Positions 38,185-48,168 of a DNA stretch of 64,000 bases are shown piece after piece. The DNA is from Flavobacterium cutihirudinis. Its GTDB lineage: Bacteria > Bacteroidota > Bacteroidia > Flavobacteriales > Flavobacteriaceae. The number at the start of each line of letters is the position of its first letter. Within the stretch, counting starts at the first letter, position 1. A model generated the notes under the pieces. It saw nothing but the letters and a program-made list of their open reading frames with translations, was not told the DNA's origin and did not search any database. Made by a program: the position numbers and the translations under genes. Where the stretch lies: positions 740,354-804,353 of the forward strand of contig NZ_QRDQ01000008.1 of the NCBI RefSeq assembly GCF_003385895.1. The letters run 5' to 3'.

Positions 38185-40068
38185 TTATTGAGCTAAAAAT
38201 ATATAAGATACAATGGCACAAAGACCTAATACGAAAGCAAATAGATACAATCCGATACTTCCGCTTTGTAATTTTTTTCCTTGAAATGCTAATTCATTTG
38301 CAGCTTTTCCTAATCCAAAAACAAATGCAGATATTCCTGTTTCGATGTAATCTCTAAAGAATTTCGACAATCCGTTTACAGAATTTACAAATATTGCATC
38401 ATAAGCTTCATCAACATAATATTTGTTATATAAAACTTTTGTTAGACCTGTAATATTTTCATCTGCTTCAGGAACATTATCTTGTTTAAAGTATTTTACA
38501 TAAGCAATTAAAATTCCTAATAATCCACCTAAAACTGCAACACCCATTAAAGTATATTCTGTAGGTCCTAAATGGTGTTCTTCGCCAGCTGCTTTTGTGA
38601 AAAGAGGAGCTAGATATTCATTTAACCAGCTGTTTCCTGGTAAACTAATTAATCCGCCAAAAGTTGCCAAAATAGCTAAAATGATAAGCGGAATAGTAAT
38701 TAAAGAACCACTTTCATGCAAATGATGTTTTTGCTCTTCAGTCCCTCTAAATTCTTTAAAGAAAGTCAAGAACATCAATCTAAACATATAGAAAGCTGTC
38801 ATGATTGAAGCAACAGATCCAACAACATATAATGGAATACTGTGGTGGAAAGCAGTCAATAAAATTTCATCTTTAGAAAAGAAACCTGAGAAAAACGGAA
38901 CTCCAGAAATAGCCAATGAAGAAATCAACATGGTCCAGAAAGTGATTGGCATTGCCTTACGTAATCCACCCATTTTACGCATATCTTGTTCTCCGTGTAA
39001 TCCGTGAATAACAGATCCAGATCCTAAGAATAAACAAGCTTTAAAGAAAGCGTGTGTGATTACGTGGAAGACAGCTACTTCATAAGCTCCAAATCCTAAT
39101 GCTAAAAACATTAATCCTAATTGAGAAACTGTAGAGTAAGCTAATACTTTTTTGATGTCATTTTGAACTAAACCAATTGTAGCAGCAACTAATGAAGTGA
39201 TCGCTCCAATAATGGCAATAACAGTTTGTACATCTGTTGCAAGGTCAAAAACAAAATTCAATCTCGTTACCATAAAGATACCCGCAGTTACCATCGTAGC
39301 CGCGTGAATCAATGCAGAAACCGGAGTTGGTCCAGCCATCGCATCAGGTAACCAAGTGTACAAAGGAATTTGAGCAGATTTACCACAAGCTCCAATGAAT
39401 AAACATAATGCAGCTAAAGAAAGTAATGGTAAATTTAAATTTGATGCTCCAGCAATTGCCGTTTTTAAAGTTGCATAATCTAGAGTTGAGAACATTGAAC
39501 CAATGATGAACATTCCGATCAAAAGACCTAAATCTCCAATTCTGTTCATGATGAAAGCTTTTTTTGCTGCATCGTTATAATCTTGGTTTTTATGCCAAAA
39601 TCCGATTAGTAAATAAGAGCAAAGTCCAACACCTTCCCATCCAATAAATAAAACTAATAAGTTGCTTCCAATTACAAGTGTAATCATGAAGAATACGAAT
39701 AGATTTAAATACGCAAAAAACTTGTGCATATTTTCATCATCGTGCATGTAACTGATAGAGTATAAGTGAATCAAAGATCCAATTCCAGTTACAAAAAGTA
39801 ACCAAAGAACAGATAATTGATCTAATAAAAATCCAAGATTGATTTTAAGATTGCTTATTTGAATCCAATCAAATAAAGTAACTTCAATTGCTTTTCCAGT
39901 TGAAGTGATTTGATTGAAAAGAACAAGCGTAACGATGAAAGAAATTGCTACAGCAACAGTTCCGATTGCTCCGGCAACTGTTTTTCCTAAGCTTTTTCCA
40001 AAGAAAACATTGATTAAGAACCCTAAAAAAGGAGTTAATACTAAAAGTAAAGCTAAATTAATATCCAT
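38185..40068 (-). CDS. nuoL: NADH-quinone oxidoreductase subunit L
   Basis: Distal proton-pumping subunit of complex I. 627 residues. The antiporter domain holds LFIGWEGVGLCSYLLIGFW (conserved Glu) and CGKSAQIPLYTWLPDAMAGPTPVSALIHAATMVTAG, the best signature of this subunit. The C-terminal region (after residue about 520) carries the lateral helix that braces the membrane arm. It starts 6 bases after nuoK. Confidence 0.97.
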   Translation of the reverse strand: MDINLALLLVLTPFLGFLINVFFGKSLGKTVAGAIGTVAVAISFIVTLVLFNQITSTGKAIEVTLFDWIQISNLKINLGFLLDQLSVLWLLFVTGIGSLIHLYSISYMHDDENMHKFFAYLNLFVFFMITLVIGSNLLVLFIGWEGVGLCSYLLIGFWHKNQDYNDAAKKAFIMNRIGDLGLLIGMFIIGSMFSTLDYATLKTAIAGASNLNLPLLSLAALCLFIGACGKSAQIPLYTWLPDAMAGPTPVSALIHAATMVTAGIFMVTRLNFVFDLATDVQTVIAIIGAITSLVAATIGLVQNDIKKVLAYSTVSQLGLMFLALGFGAYEVAVFHVITHAFFKACLFLGSGSVIHGLHGEQDMRKMGGLRKAMPITFWTMLISSLAISGVPFFSGFFSKDEILLTAFHHSIPLYVVGSVASIMTAFYMFRLMFLTFFKEFRGTEEQKHHLHESGSLITIPLIILAILATFGGLISLPGNSWLNEYLAPLFTKAAGEEHHLGPTEYTLMGVAVLGGLLGILIAYVKYFKQDNVPEADENITGLTKVLYNKYYVDEAYDAIFVNSVNGLSKFFRDYIETGISAFVFGLGKAANELAFQGKKLQSGSIGLYLFAFVLGLCAIVSYIFLAQ

Positions 40069-40074
40069 TTCTTT

Positions 40075-40395
40075 TTATCCTTTTAAATTTTTTAAGTTAT
40101 CGATACTAATTGAGCCAATGTTTCTAAAAATAGAAACTAAAATTGCTAGTCCAACTGCAACTTCAGCAGCGGCAACCGCCATCGAAAAGAATACAAAAAC
40201 TTGTCCTTGTGCATCTTGATGGTAAGTTGAAAAAGCCACAAATAAAAGGTTTACTGCATTCAGCATGATTTCAATCGACATAAAAACGATGATAGAATTT
40301 CGTCTGTACAATACACCAAAAACACCAATACAAAAAAGTACAACACTTAAAAAGATGTAATTTTCAATACCTATTTGATTTAATATATTACCCAT
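40075..40395 (-). CDS. nuoK: NADH-quinone oxidoreductase subunit K
   Basis: 106 residues with three membrane helices. The two membrane Glu of the E-channel are in [15 protein letters not shown] and [13 protein letters not shown]. It overlaps nuoJ by one base, so translation is coupled. Confidence 0.96.
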   Translation of the reverse strand: MGNILNQIGIENYIFLSVVLFCIGVFGVLYRRNSIIVFMSIEIMLNAVNLLFVAFSTYHQDAQGQVFVFFSMAVAAAEVAVGLAILVSIFRNIGSISIDNLKNLKG

Positions 40396-40934
40396 TATTT
40401 ATTTAATTTTTCTTTTTTAGACAATAATACAGTTCCAATCATCGCAACCAAAAGTAAGATTGAAGCAAATTCAAACGGTACCATATATTCGTTCAGTAAT
40501 ATTTTACCCAATACTTTGATAGACTGGAAATCTTCGCCTGTTGAATCATATTCCCCAACAATTGGTTTTGAATTGATGAAAATTGCAATCAAAACAATCA
40601 CAATCAAACAGAAAGAAACAATAGCCCCCAAACGTGTAATCCTTGGTCGATGAACATCTTTTTGTTCATTGAGGTTCATTAACATAATCGTAAACAGGAA
40701 CAAAATCATGATTGCTCCAGAATATACTATGATATGTACAATAGCTAAAAATTGTGAATTCAATAATAAGTAATGTCCGGCAATAGAGAAGAAACAAATC
40801 ACTAGATAAATAGCTGAGTGAATAGGGTTTCTGCTAAAAATAGTTAGAAAAGCAGTCATTACCGTGATAAACGCTAAGAAACAAAATATAATTTGTACAG
40901 TTGTCGCGTGTGCAAAATCAGGAATATGTATCAT
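40395..40934 (-). CDS. nuoJ: NADH-quinone oxidoreductase subunit J
   Basis: 179 residues, five membrane helices. The flexible third helix of complex I is visible as [23 protein letters not shown]. The ATG overlaps the nuoI stop by one base and the gene's own stop overlaps nuoK in the same way, so I, J and K form a translationally coupled block. Confidence 0.95.
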   Translation of the reverse strand: MIHIPDFAHATTVQIIFCFLAFITVMTAFLTIFSRNPIHSAIYLVICFFSIAGHYLLLNSQFLAIVHIIVYSGAIMILFLFTIMLMNLNEQKDVHRPRITRLGAIVSFCLIVIVLIAIFINSKPIVGEYDSTGEDFQSIKVLGKILLNEYMVPFEFASILLLVAMIGTVLLSKKEKLNK

Positions 40935-41479
40935 TAGTTAGCGTTATTAAGTTGAGCATTTTTGATAGCCATTTCAAGAGGCATTACCAATTTATCCTTT
41001 CCAAAAATGAAATCTTCTCTTTCATAGCTGGCAGGAACTAAAACCTTAGATGTTGTCAGGTAGATAGCGTCCTTTGGACAAGCTTCTTCACACAAACCAC
41101 AGAAAATACAACGTAGCATATTAATCTCATAGATTTCAGCATACTTCTCTTCTCTGTATAAATGTTTTTCATCTGCTTTACGTTCAGCAGCTTTCATTGT
41201 GATTGCTTCTGCAGGGCATGATAAAGCACATAATCCGCAGGCAGTACAGTTTTCACGGCCTTGTTCATCACGTTTCAGCATGTGCTGACCACGATAAACC
41301 GGACTCATTTCACGAACCTGCTCAGGATAATGAATCGTAATTTTTTTTCTAAAAAGGTGTTTTAATGTAATAAACAAACCTTTTACAATCGCCACAAGAT
41401 ACAATCGCTCAATAAAAGTCATCTCTTTATTAGAGACCACTTTTTTTCTACCCGATAATGATATAGTTTCTATTGACAT
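40934..41479 (-). CDS. nuoI: NADH-quinone oxidoreductase subunit I (8Fe ferredoxin)
   Basis: 181 residues. Two CxxCxxCxxxCP motifs (CTACGLCALSCPAE and CIFCGLCEEACPKD) bind the two [4Fe-4S] clusters N6a and N6b at the foot of the peripheral arm. The N-terminal amphipathic segment docks on the membrane arm. It is separated from nuoH by 156 bases that hold an inverted repeat. Confidence 0.97.
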   Translation of the reverse strand: MSIETISLSGRKKVVSNKEMTFIERLYLVAIVKGLFITLKHLFRKKITIHYPEQVREMSPVYRGQHMLKRDEQGRENCTACGLCALSCPAEAITMKAAERKADEKHLYREEKYAEIYEINMLRCIFCGLCEEACPKDAIYLTTSKVLVPASYEREDFIFGKDKLVMPLEMAIKNAQLNNAN

Positions 41480-41548
41480 TTTTACTATTATAGTTTATGA
41501 TTTACAATTTGGTTAATCAAATTCAAATCTATTTTGTTTTTTATTTGA

Positions 41549-41620
41549 AGCTAATCCCGCTATCCGCTGTATCTTTTGTGGTGAACCCCACCACAAAAGG
41601 ATGCCGCTTCTATCGGGGCT
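41549..41620. repeat. Imperfect inverted repeat inside the nuo operon
   Basis: Between nuoI and nuoH. The inner arms are nearly perfect (CTTTTGTGGTG against CCACCACAAAAGG). The outer arms pair TCCCGCTATCCGC with the complement of GCGGCATCC/GATAGAAGCGG in part only. Together they form a 72-base cruciform-like element, GC-rich compared with the flanks. Confidence 0.65.
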
Positions 41621-41635
41621 AGGGCATTACGGTTC

Positions 41636-42688
41636 TTAGAATCCTAAAGCTGCTATGATATCGTGTCTCAATATAACAGCACCCGTAATCATAATATTAA
41701 TAATCGAAAGCGGAATCAAAATTCTCCAGCCTAAGTTCATTAATTGGTCATATCTAAATCTTGGAATCGTCCAACGTACCCACATATAGAAGAATATGAA
41801 GAAACATATTTTTACAAATAATACTCCAATTCCTAAAAGATTTGCTGTGTTAACTCCAACATTTTCTACCATCCATTGCATTCCCGGATAGTTGTAACCT
41901 CCAAAGAATAAAACAGAAATAATAGTAGCAGAGATAAACATACTTGCATATTCAGCAAACAAATAGAATCCCATTTTCATTGATGAATATTCTGTATGGT
42001 AACCTCCAATTAATTCGTTTTCACATTCTGCTAAATCGAAAGGTGTTCTGTTAGTTTCTGCAAATGAACAAATTAAGAAAATTAAAAATGATACCGGCTG
42101 ATAAAAAACATTCCAGTTCATCCCTGACTGCTGTAATGAAATTTCTTTTAAACTCATTGTTCCGGTCATCATCAATAAAGCAATCATTGATAATCCCATT
42201 GCAATTTCATAAGAAACCATTTGAGAAGCTGCACGAACAGCTCCCATTAATGAGAATTTATTGTTAGAAGCCCATCCACCAATCATGATACCATAAACTC
42301 CAACAGAAAGAACTCCAAAAATGTACAATAAAGCAATATTTACATCAGTTGCCTGAAGGTAAATGTCTCTTCCAAAAAGATGAAGTTTGTCTCCCCAAGG
42401 AATTACAGCACTTGTCATTAAAGCTGTACTCATGGCAATTGCAGGACCTACAACGAATAAAAATTTGTTTGGTGTGTTTGGGAAAAATTCTTCTTTCGAG
42501 AATAATTTCATACCATCGGCCAGAGGTTGCAATAAACCTCCCCAACCTGCACGGTTTGGTCCAACACGATCCTGAAGGAAAGCAGCAACTTTACGTTCCG
42601 CCCAGGTAGAATACATTGCCATAATCATGGTTACCGCAAAAACGACAACAATAACAACACTTTTTTCTATAATAAATGCACTTTCCAT
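41636..42688 (-). CDS. nuoH: NADH-quinone oxidoreductase subunit H
   Basis: Membrane subunit that forms the quinone-access chamber of complex I. 350 residues, eight or more helices. Signatures are ERKVAAFLQDRVGPNRAGWGGLLQPLADGMKLFSKE and the cytoplasmic loop NRTPFDLAECENELIGGYHTEYSSMKMG. It starts 3 bases after the nuoG stop. Confidence 0.97.
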   Translation of the reverse strand: MESAFIIEKSVVIVVVFAVTMIMAMYSTWAERKVAAFLQDRVGPNRAGWGGLLQPLADGMKLFSKEEFFPNTPNKFLFVVGPAIAMSTALMTSAVIPWGDKLHLFGRDIYLQATDVNIALLYIFGVLSVGVYGIMIGGWASNNKFSLMGAVRAASQMVSYEIAMGLSMIALLMMTGTMSLKEISLQQSGMNWNVFYQPVSFLIFLICSFAETNRTPFDLAECENELIGGYHTEYSSMKMGFYLFAEYASMFISATIISVLFFGGYNYPGMQWMVENVGVNTANLLGIGVLFVKICFFIFFYMWVRWTIPRFRYDQLMNLGWRILIPLSIINIMITGAVILRHDIIAALGF

Positions 42689-42691
42689 TTC

Positions 42692-43720
42692 TTATTTTTT
42701 ATCGTTTGTGGTTAATGGAATTGCGGCCATACTAATTTTTTTACGGTCAATATCTCTACCTAAAAGAATATTCTTTTCAGTGTCGATTTCAACTTTCTCT
42801 AATTTTTGAGTATAGTTATTTTGGTTGATAACAGAATCTTTTTCAAATTCTCTTGGACCTTCAATAACCCAGTCATTAACGTTTTTGTGATCAAAACGGC
42901 AAGAATTACAAATGAATTCTTCCACTTCATGATACTCATCTTTACGACCAGTCACACGCTGAATTTCTCCACCAAACATCCAAACTGTTGTTTTTCCACA
43001 ACATCCTGGAGTAGTACATTCTCTGTGCGCGTTATACGGTTTGTTAAACCAAACTCTTGATTTAAAACGGAAAGTTTTGTCAGTTAAAGCTCCAACCGGA
43101 CAAACGTCAATCATGTTTCCAGAAAACTCATTGTCGATTGCTTTAGAAATTCCAGTTGAAATATTAGCATGGTCACCACGATCTAATACTCCGTGAACTC
43201 TGTTGTCTGTCAATTGATCTGCAACTTGCACGCATCTTTGACATAAGATACAACGGTTCATATGTAGTTGAATATTTGGACCAATATCTTCTGGTTCAAA
43301 TGTTCTTTTTTCTTCAATAAAACGTGATTTCGGGTTTCCGTGCTCAAAACTTAAGTTTTGAAGATCACATTCGCCAGCCTGATCACAAATAGGGCAGTCT
43401 AACGGGTGGTTAATCAATAAAAACTCTGTTACAGATTTACGCGCTTCGGTAACTCTGGCAGAAGATTTACTGTTTACTTCCATACCATCCATACATCCTG
43501 TTACACAAGATGCCATTAATTTTGGCATTGGTCTTGGGTCAGCTTCACTACCTTTTGAAACTTCAACTAAACAACAACGACATTTTCCACCGCTGCCTTT
43601 TAATTTTGAGTAATAGCACATGGCTGGCGGTACCAAATCTCCACCAATCATACGTGCAGCCTGCAGGATCGTTGTTCCTGGCTCTACGTCTATACTTTGA
43701 CCGTCTATGGTTACTTTCAT
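42692..43720 (-). CDS. nuoG: Short NuoG: FeS-cluster part of complex I subunit G
   Basis: 342 residues, against roughly 700-900 in full NuoG. The [2Fe-2S] domain has CYYSKLKGSGGKCRCC, HPLDCPICDQAGECDLQ is the His/Cys-ligated [4Fe-4S] site, and CILCQRCVQVADQ with DVCPVGAL forms a second one. A CTTPGCCGKTTVW...CNSC stretch follows. The molybdopterin-oxidoreductase-like part that follows in E. coli is missing. The frame is intact and ends cleanly, so this is a short subunit, not a broken gene. Confidence 0.93.
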   Translation of the reverse strand: MKVTIDGQSIDVEPGTTILQAARMIGGDLVPPAMCYYSKLKGSGGKCRCCLVEVSKGSEADPRPMPKLMASCVTGCMDGMEVNSKSSARVTEARKSVTEFLLINHPLDCPICDQAGECDLQNLSFEHGNPKSRFIEEKRTFEPEDIGPNIQLHMNRCILCQRCVQVADQLTDNRVHGVLDRGDHANISTGISKAIDNEFSGNMIDVCPVGALTDKTFRFKSRVWFNKPYNAHRECTTPGCCGKTTVWMFGGEIQRVTGRKDEYHEVEEFICNSCRFDHKNVNDWVIEGPREFEKDSVINQNNYTQKLEKVEIDTEKNILLGRDIDRKKISMAAIPLTTNDKK

Positions 43721-43736
43721 CTCTTTATTTTGTTTT

Positions 43737-43780
43737 TTTAGTTTCAGGTTTCAGGTTTCACGTTTTCACTTGAAACTAAA
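43737..43780. repeat. GTTTCA repeats and inverted repeat between nuoF and nuoG
   Basis: GTTTCAG, GTTTCAG and GTTTCAC lie in tandem at 43741-43761. TTTAGTTTCA (43737-43746) pairs with TGAAACTAAA (43771-43780). A similar set occurs at 62930-62985, so this is a repeat family. Confidence 0.6.
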
Positions 43781-43891
43781 AAAACTTGAAACTTTAAACT
43801 ATTTTAAACTTTTTTGTTGAAAGTCGGAATATTGAAAAGAATTGCTGTCCTTTTTAACATTATGAACTTTATAACTTTCTGCTTTTTATTT

Positions 43892-45262
43892 TTATACGAT
43901 TACTTTACCGCCTACTAAGTGTTTAACTTGTGAAAAAGGCTCAGCAACAAAGTGATCTCTATTTTTAATTTTTTCAGGGAAACGAACGTGATATTCGAAT
44001 TCATCTCTAAAGTGACGAATCGCTGCTGCTACTGGCCAAGAAGCGGCGTCACCAAGAGGACAAATTGTGTTTCCTTCAATTTTACTCTGAATGCTCCAAA
44101 GTAATTCGATATCTTCTTCACGGCCTTGACCGTTTTCGATTCTCCATAATATTTTTTCTAACCATCCTGTTCCTTCACGGCAAGGTGTACATTGTCCGCA
44201 AGATTCGTGGTGGTAGAAACGAGCAAAGTTCCAAGTGTTTCTAACAACACAAGCAGTGTCGTTATAAACAATAAATCCTCCAGAACCTAACATTGATCCG
44301 GTAGCAAAACCACCATCACTTAAAGATTCGTAAGTCATTAAACGATCTTCTCCGTTTGCTGTTTTGAAAATCAATTCAGCTGGTAAAATCGGCACAGAAG
44401 AACCTCCCGGTACAAAAGCTTTTAATGGACGGCTTGAAGACATTCCTCCTAAATATTCATCAGAATTCATGAATTCGTCAACGCTTAAACCTAACTCAAT
44501 TTCATAAACTCCAGGATTTTTGATGTGTCCAGAAGCAGAAATTAATTTAGTTCCCGTAGAGCGTCCAATTCCAATTTTAGCATAATCATCACCAGAATTG
44601 TTTACAATCCAAGGCACCGTTGCAATAGTTTCAACGTTGTTTACCACTGTTGGATTTGCCCAAAGTCCTGAAACCGCTGGGAAAGGTGGTTTAATACGAG
44701 GATTTCCTCTTTTACCTTCTAAAGACTCAATAAGTGCAGTTTCTTCTCCACAGATATAAGCTCCAGCTCCACAGTGAACATGAAGTTCAAGATCGTAACC
44801 TGAACCTAATATATTTTTTCCTAACCAACCTGCAGCTTTAGCCTCGGCGATTGCTCTTTCTAAAATTTTGAAAACCCACATATATTCTCCACGAATGTAG
44901 ATATATGAAAGGTTTGCACCTAAAGCGTAACTAGAAGTAATCATTCCCTCGATCAATAAGTGAGGAATAAATTCCATCAAATAACGATCTTTGAAAGTTC
45001 CCGGTTCAGATTCGTCCGCGTTACAAACTAAGTGTCTTGGTTTTCCTGATTTTTTGTCAATAAAACTCCATTTCATTCCGGCAGGGAAACCCGCGCCACC
45101 ACGACCACGAAGACCTGATTTTTTTACTTCTTCAGTAACTTCATCTGGTGTAAGTGTTTTTAAAGCTTTTTCTACAGAAGCGTATCCGCCGTTTTGACGA
45201 TAAACTTCGTAGGTTTTAATTCCAGGAATATTGATTTTATCTAATAATATTTTTTGTGACAT
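43892..45262 (-). CDS. nuoF: NADH-quinone oxidoreductase subunit F
   Basis: NADH-binding flavoprotein subunit of complex I. 456 residues. The FMN/NADH site is seen in GRGGAGFPAGMKWSF and in the ESEPGTFKDR stretch. The [4Fe-4S] site N3 is SCGQCTPCREGT with the distant Cys in NTICPLGDAA. It starts 1 base after nuoE. Confidence 0.97.
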   Translation of the reverse strand: MSQKILLDKINIPGIKTYEVYRQNGGYASVEKALKTLTPDEVTEEVKKSGLRGRGGAGFPAGMKWSFIDKKSGKPRHLVCNADESEPGTFKDRYLMEFIPHLLIEGMITSSYALGANLSYIYIRGEYMWVFKILERAIAEAKAAGWLGKNILGSGYDLELHVHCGAGAYICGEETALIESLEGKRGNPRIKPPFPAVSGLWANPTVVNNVETIATVPWIVNNSGDDYAKIGIGRSTGTKLISASGHIKNPGVYEIELGLSVDEFMNSDEYLGGMSSSRPLKAFVPGGSSVPILPAELIFKTANGEDRLMTYESLSDGGFATGSMLGSGGFIVYNDTACVVRNTWNFARFYHHESCGQCTPCREGTGWLEKILWRIENGQGREEDIELLWSIQSKIEGNTICPLGDAASWPVAAAIRHFRDEFEYHVRFPEKIKNRDHFVAEPFSQVKHLVGGKVIV

Positions 45263-45263
45263 C

Positions 45264-45794
45264 TTATTTATCGTGTAATATTATTTTATCCTCTTTACAA
45301 TCAGCGATTAGCTGATCGATTTTTTCTTCTGTCAATTTCTCTTTGTAGAAATCACCTAACTGCATCATTGGAGCGTATCCGCAAGCACCTAAACATTCTA
45401 CACCAGCGATTGTAAACATTCCGTCAGGAGTTGTTTCTCCCATTTTAATGCCTAATTTTTCAGAAGTATAATCCATTAAATTTTCGGCACCGCTCAAACA
45501 ACAGCAAGATGTCTGGCAAAACTCAAACATGTATTTTCCAATTGGCTTTTGGTTGAACATGGTGTAAAAAGTAACCACTTCATAAACCTCAATTGGTTTA
45601 ATCTGAAGAATTTCGGCAACTTTATCTTGCAGTTCAATACTTAACCAGTTGTTGTGTGCATCCTGAACCTCATGTAAAACAGGCAATAAAGCCGATTTTT
45701 GTTTGCCCTCAGGATAATGACTGATCAATTCATTGATACGAGCGATCAATGCCTCAGTCATATTTATTTCTTGTTTGTAATGTTTTCTTTCCAT
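45264..45794 (-). CDS. nuoE: NADH-quinone oxidoreductase subunit E
   Basis: 176 residues from the ATG at 45794. The [2Fe-2S] ligands lie in FCQTSCCC and in ECLGACGYAP. I chose MERKHYKQEINMTEALIARI. A TTG further upstream would add WQNKNK, encoded by what looks like a repeat tail (CCACAAAGGCGCAAAGGCAC at 45809-45828). An ATG at 45761 (MTEALIAR) is also possible. Confidence 0.9.
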   Translation of the reverse strand: MERKHYKQEINMTEALIARINELISHYPEGKQKSALLPVLHEVQDAHNNWLSIELQDKVAEILQIKPIEVYEVVTFYTMFNQKPIGKYMFEFCQTSCCCLSGAENLMDYTSEKLGIKMGETTPDGMFTIAGVECLGACGYAPMMQLGDFYKEKLTEEKIDQLIADCKEDKIILHDK

Positions 45795-45836
45795 TTTATT
45801 CTTGTTTTGCCACAAAGGCGCAAAGGCACAATTTTT

Positions 45837-47075
45837 TTACGCGTCTAATTCTCCTGCAATTACATTTAGGGACGATAAAATAACAATTGCATCAGAAAGC
45901 AACGATCCTTTAATCATTTCTGGATATGCCTGGTAATAAATAAAGCAAGGTCTTCTGAAATGTAATCTATATGGAGTTCTACTTCCGTCTGTAACTAAAT
46001 AGAATCCAATCTCTCCATTTCCTCCTTCAACAGGGTGGTAAATTTCGGCAACCGGAACAGGAACTTCTCCCATGACGATTTTGAAGTGATAGATTAAAGA
46101 TTCCATATTATTATAAACATCTTCTTTTGGAGGAAGGTAGTAATCAGGAACTTCAGCATGGTATTCGTTTCCGGCTGGCATTTTATCCAAAGCCTGACGA
46201 ATAATGCTTAAACTTTCCCAAACTTCAGCATTACGAACACAGAAACGATCGTATGTATCACCTGATTTTCCGACAGGAACAATAAAATCAAAATCTTCGT
46301 AAGATGAATAAGGTTGTGCAACACGAACGTCGTAATCGATTCCCGCAGCACGTAAGTTTGGACCTGTAAATCCGTAAGCCATTGCTTTTTCTGCTGAAAT
46401 TGCACCTACGTTTACAGTTCTGTCAAGGAAAATTCTGTTTCTTTCGAATAAGTTTTCGAATTCTTTCCAGGCAACTGGAAATTCTTCAAGGAAAATATCT
46501 AGTTTTCTGAAAGCTTCCGGAGACCAGTCTCTTTCAAAACCACCAATTCTTCCCATATTTGTAGTCAAACGAGCGCCACAAATTTCTTCGTAGATTTCGT
46601 AGATTTTTTCTCTAAATTGAAAAACGTATAAGAAACCAGTATACGCACCAGTATCAACACCCAGAATTGAGTTACAGATTAAGTGGTCTGTAATACGGGC
46701 CAACTCCATTACAATAACTCTTAAATATTGTGCTCGCTTAGGAACTTCAACACCTAACAGTTTCTCTAAAGTCATCCACCATCCCATATTGTTAATAGGA
46801 GAGGAACAATAGTTCATGCGGTCAGTAAGAGGTGTAATTTGGTAAAAAGGGCGATTTTCAGCAATTTTTTCAAAAGCTCTGTGAATGTAACCAACAGTTG
46901 GTTCCGCTTCAAGAATTCTTTCACCATCCATTAAAAGGATATTCTGAAAAATACCGTGAGTAGCCGGGTGGGTAGGACCTAAATTCAGTACCGAAAGCTC
47001 GCTTCCGTCTTCATTGTGTCTCTCTTTAATTATTTTAGCATAACGATGCTCTGGTGGTAATAATAGTTCTGACAT
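45837..47075 (-). CDS. nuoD: NADH-quinone oxidoreductase subunit D
   Basis: 412 residues. It is the 49-kDa-type subunit at the quinone site, with LNLGPTHPATHGIFQNILLMDGERI (conserved His near the quinone), EICGARLTTNMGRIGG and the C-terminal RPCFIYYQAYPEMIKG. nuoC and nuoD are separate genes here, whereas they are fused in E. coli. The gap to nuoC is 21 bases. Confidence 0.97.
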   Translation of the reverse strand: MSELLLPPEHRYAKIIKERHNEDGSELSVLNLGPTHPATHGIFQNILLMDGERILEAEPTVGYIHRAFEKIAENRPFYQITPLTDRMNYCSSPINNMGWWMTLEKLLGVEVPKRAQYLRVIVMELARITDHLICNSILGVDTGAYTGFLYVFQFREKIYEIYEEICGARLTTNMGRIGGFERDWSPEAFRKLDIFLEEFPVAWKEFENLFERNRIFLDRTVNVGAISAEKAMAYGFTGPNLRAAGIDYDVRVAQPYSSYEDFDFIVPVGKSGDTYDRFCVRNAEVWESLSIIRQALDKMPAGNEYHAEVPDYYLPPKEDVYNNMESLIYHFKIVMGEVPVPVAEIYHPVEGGNGEIGFYLVTDGSRTPYRLHFRRPCFIYYQAYPEMIKGSLLSDAIVILSSLNVIAGELDA

Positions 47076-47096
47076 TTTATAATGTTGAATTATTTT

Positions 47097-47618
47097 TTAG
47101 CAATTTGTTGTTGTTCTTCCAAAGAATCTGTCGTCTTTGTCCGTTCTTCCGCTGTCTTCCATTGGGAATTCTTTTCTCATTGGGAAAGACACCATTTCAT
47201 CCATGTTCAAAATACGTTTCAATTGTGGGTGACCAATAAAATTGATTCCGTAGAAATCGTAAGTTTCTCTTTCCATCCAGTTTGAACTCAAGAAAATATT
47301 TGTAATGGATTTTATTTCCGGTTTTTCACCGTCTAAATAAACTTTTATTCTGATACGTTTGTTTTCGATCCAGTTATGCAAATGATAAACTATTGCAAAC
47401 TGACGATCTTGCTCATTATCCGGATAATGAACACCGCATAAATCTGTTAAAAAATGAAATTGTAAATCGGCATCATTTTTAAGGAACAGTATCAATGCTG
47501 TGATTTTGTCAGCAGTCGTTTCTATTGAAAAAATATCTCTTTCTTGCTGAAAATTGAAAACATTAGTGTCGAATGTTTCAATAAGTTTATCCTGAATCAG
47601 GGTGTTTTCTAAAGCCAT
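47097..47618 (-). CDS. nuoC: NADH-quinone oxidoreductase subunit C
   Basis: 173 residues; the 30-kDa subunit that supports NuoD. The signature SSNWMERETYDFYGINFIGHPQLKRILN is complete. It ends with a short Arg/Asp-rich tail (DSGRTDKDDRFFGRTTTNC). It starts 1 base after nuoB. Confidence 0.95.
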   Translation of the reverse strand: MALENTLIQDKLIETFDTNVFNFQQERDIFSIETTADKITALILFLKNDADLQFHFLTDLCGVHYPDNEQDRQFAIVYHLHNWIENKRIRIKVYLDGEKPEIKSITNIFLSSNWMERETYDFYGINFIGHPQLKRILNMDEMVSFPMRKEFPMEDSGRTDKDDRFFGRTTTNC

Positions 47619-47619
47619 C

Positions 47620-48168
47620 TTATGAAATGTTATAGGAAGCTAATAATTCTTGATATTCCGGAGAGCTTCTGCGTCTAACAGATTCGCTTTTTACTAAATC
47701 TTGTAACCTCATAACTCCGTCTACGATTTGTTCTGGTCTTGGAGGACATCCCGGAACGTAAACGTCAACCGGAATTACTTTGTCAATTCCCTGAAGAACT
47801 GAGTAAGTGTCGAAAACTCCTCCTGATGAAGCACATGCCCCAACAGCAATAACCCAACGAGGTTCAGACATTTGTTCGTAAACTTGTCTTAAAATCGGCG
47901 CCATTTTTTTAGAAATAGTTCCCATTACTAAAAGCATATCAGCTTGACGAGGAGAGAAACTCACACGTTCAGAACCAAATCGTGCTAAATCGTAATGTGA
48001 AGCCATTGTTGCCATAAACTCAATTCCGCAGCAAGATGTTGCAAAAGGTAAAGGCCAAAGAGAATTCGCGCGTGCCAAACCAACAACGTCATTTAGTTTT
48101 GTAGCGAAGAAACCTTCTCCTACAACTCCCTCAGGTGGCGCAACCATATTTACATTTGAATCGCTCAT
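47620..48168 (-). CDS. nuoB: NADH-quinone oxidoreductase subunit B
   Basis: 182 residues carrying cluster N2, the last electron carrier before quinone. The ligands are the adjacent Cys pair in FATSCCGIEFMA, Cys in GACASSGG and Cys in YVPGCPPRPEQ. It is separated from nuoA by 158 bases that contain AGATTTCT/AGAAATCT-type repeats (48178-48185 and 48303-48310). Confidence 0.97.
   Translation of the reverse strand: MSDSNVNMVAPPEGVVGEGFFATKLNDVVGLARANSLWPLPFATSCCGIEFMATMASHYDLARFGSERVSFSPRQADMLLVMGTISKKMAPILRQVYEQMSEPRWVIAVGACASSGGVFDTYSVLQGIDKVIPVDVYVPGCPPRPEQIVDGVMRLQDLVKSESVRRRSSPEYQELLASYNIS

Noticed and set aside
42692..43720. NuoG as a frameshifted pseudogene
   Set aside because: The frame is intact, keeps the cluster-binding Cys motifs and ends 3 bases before nuoH. 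No remnant of the missing domain follows.
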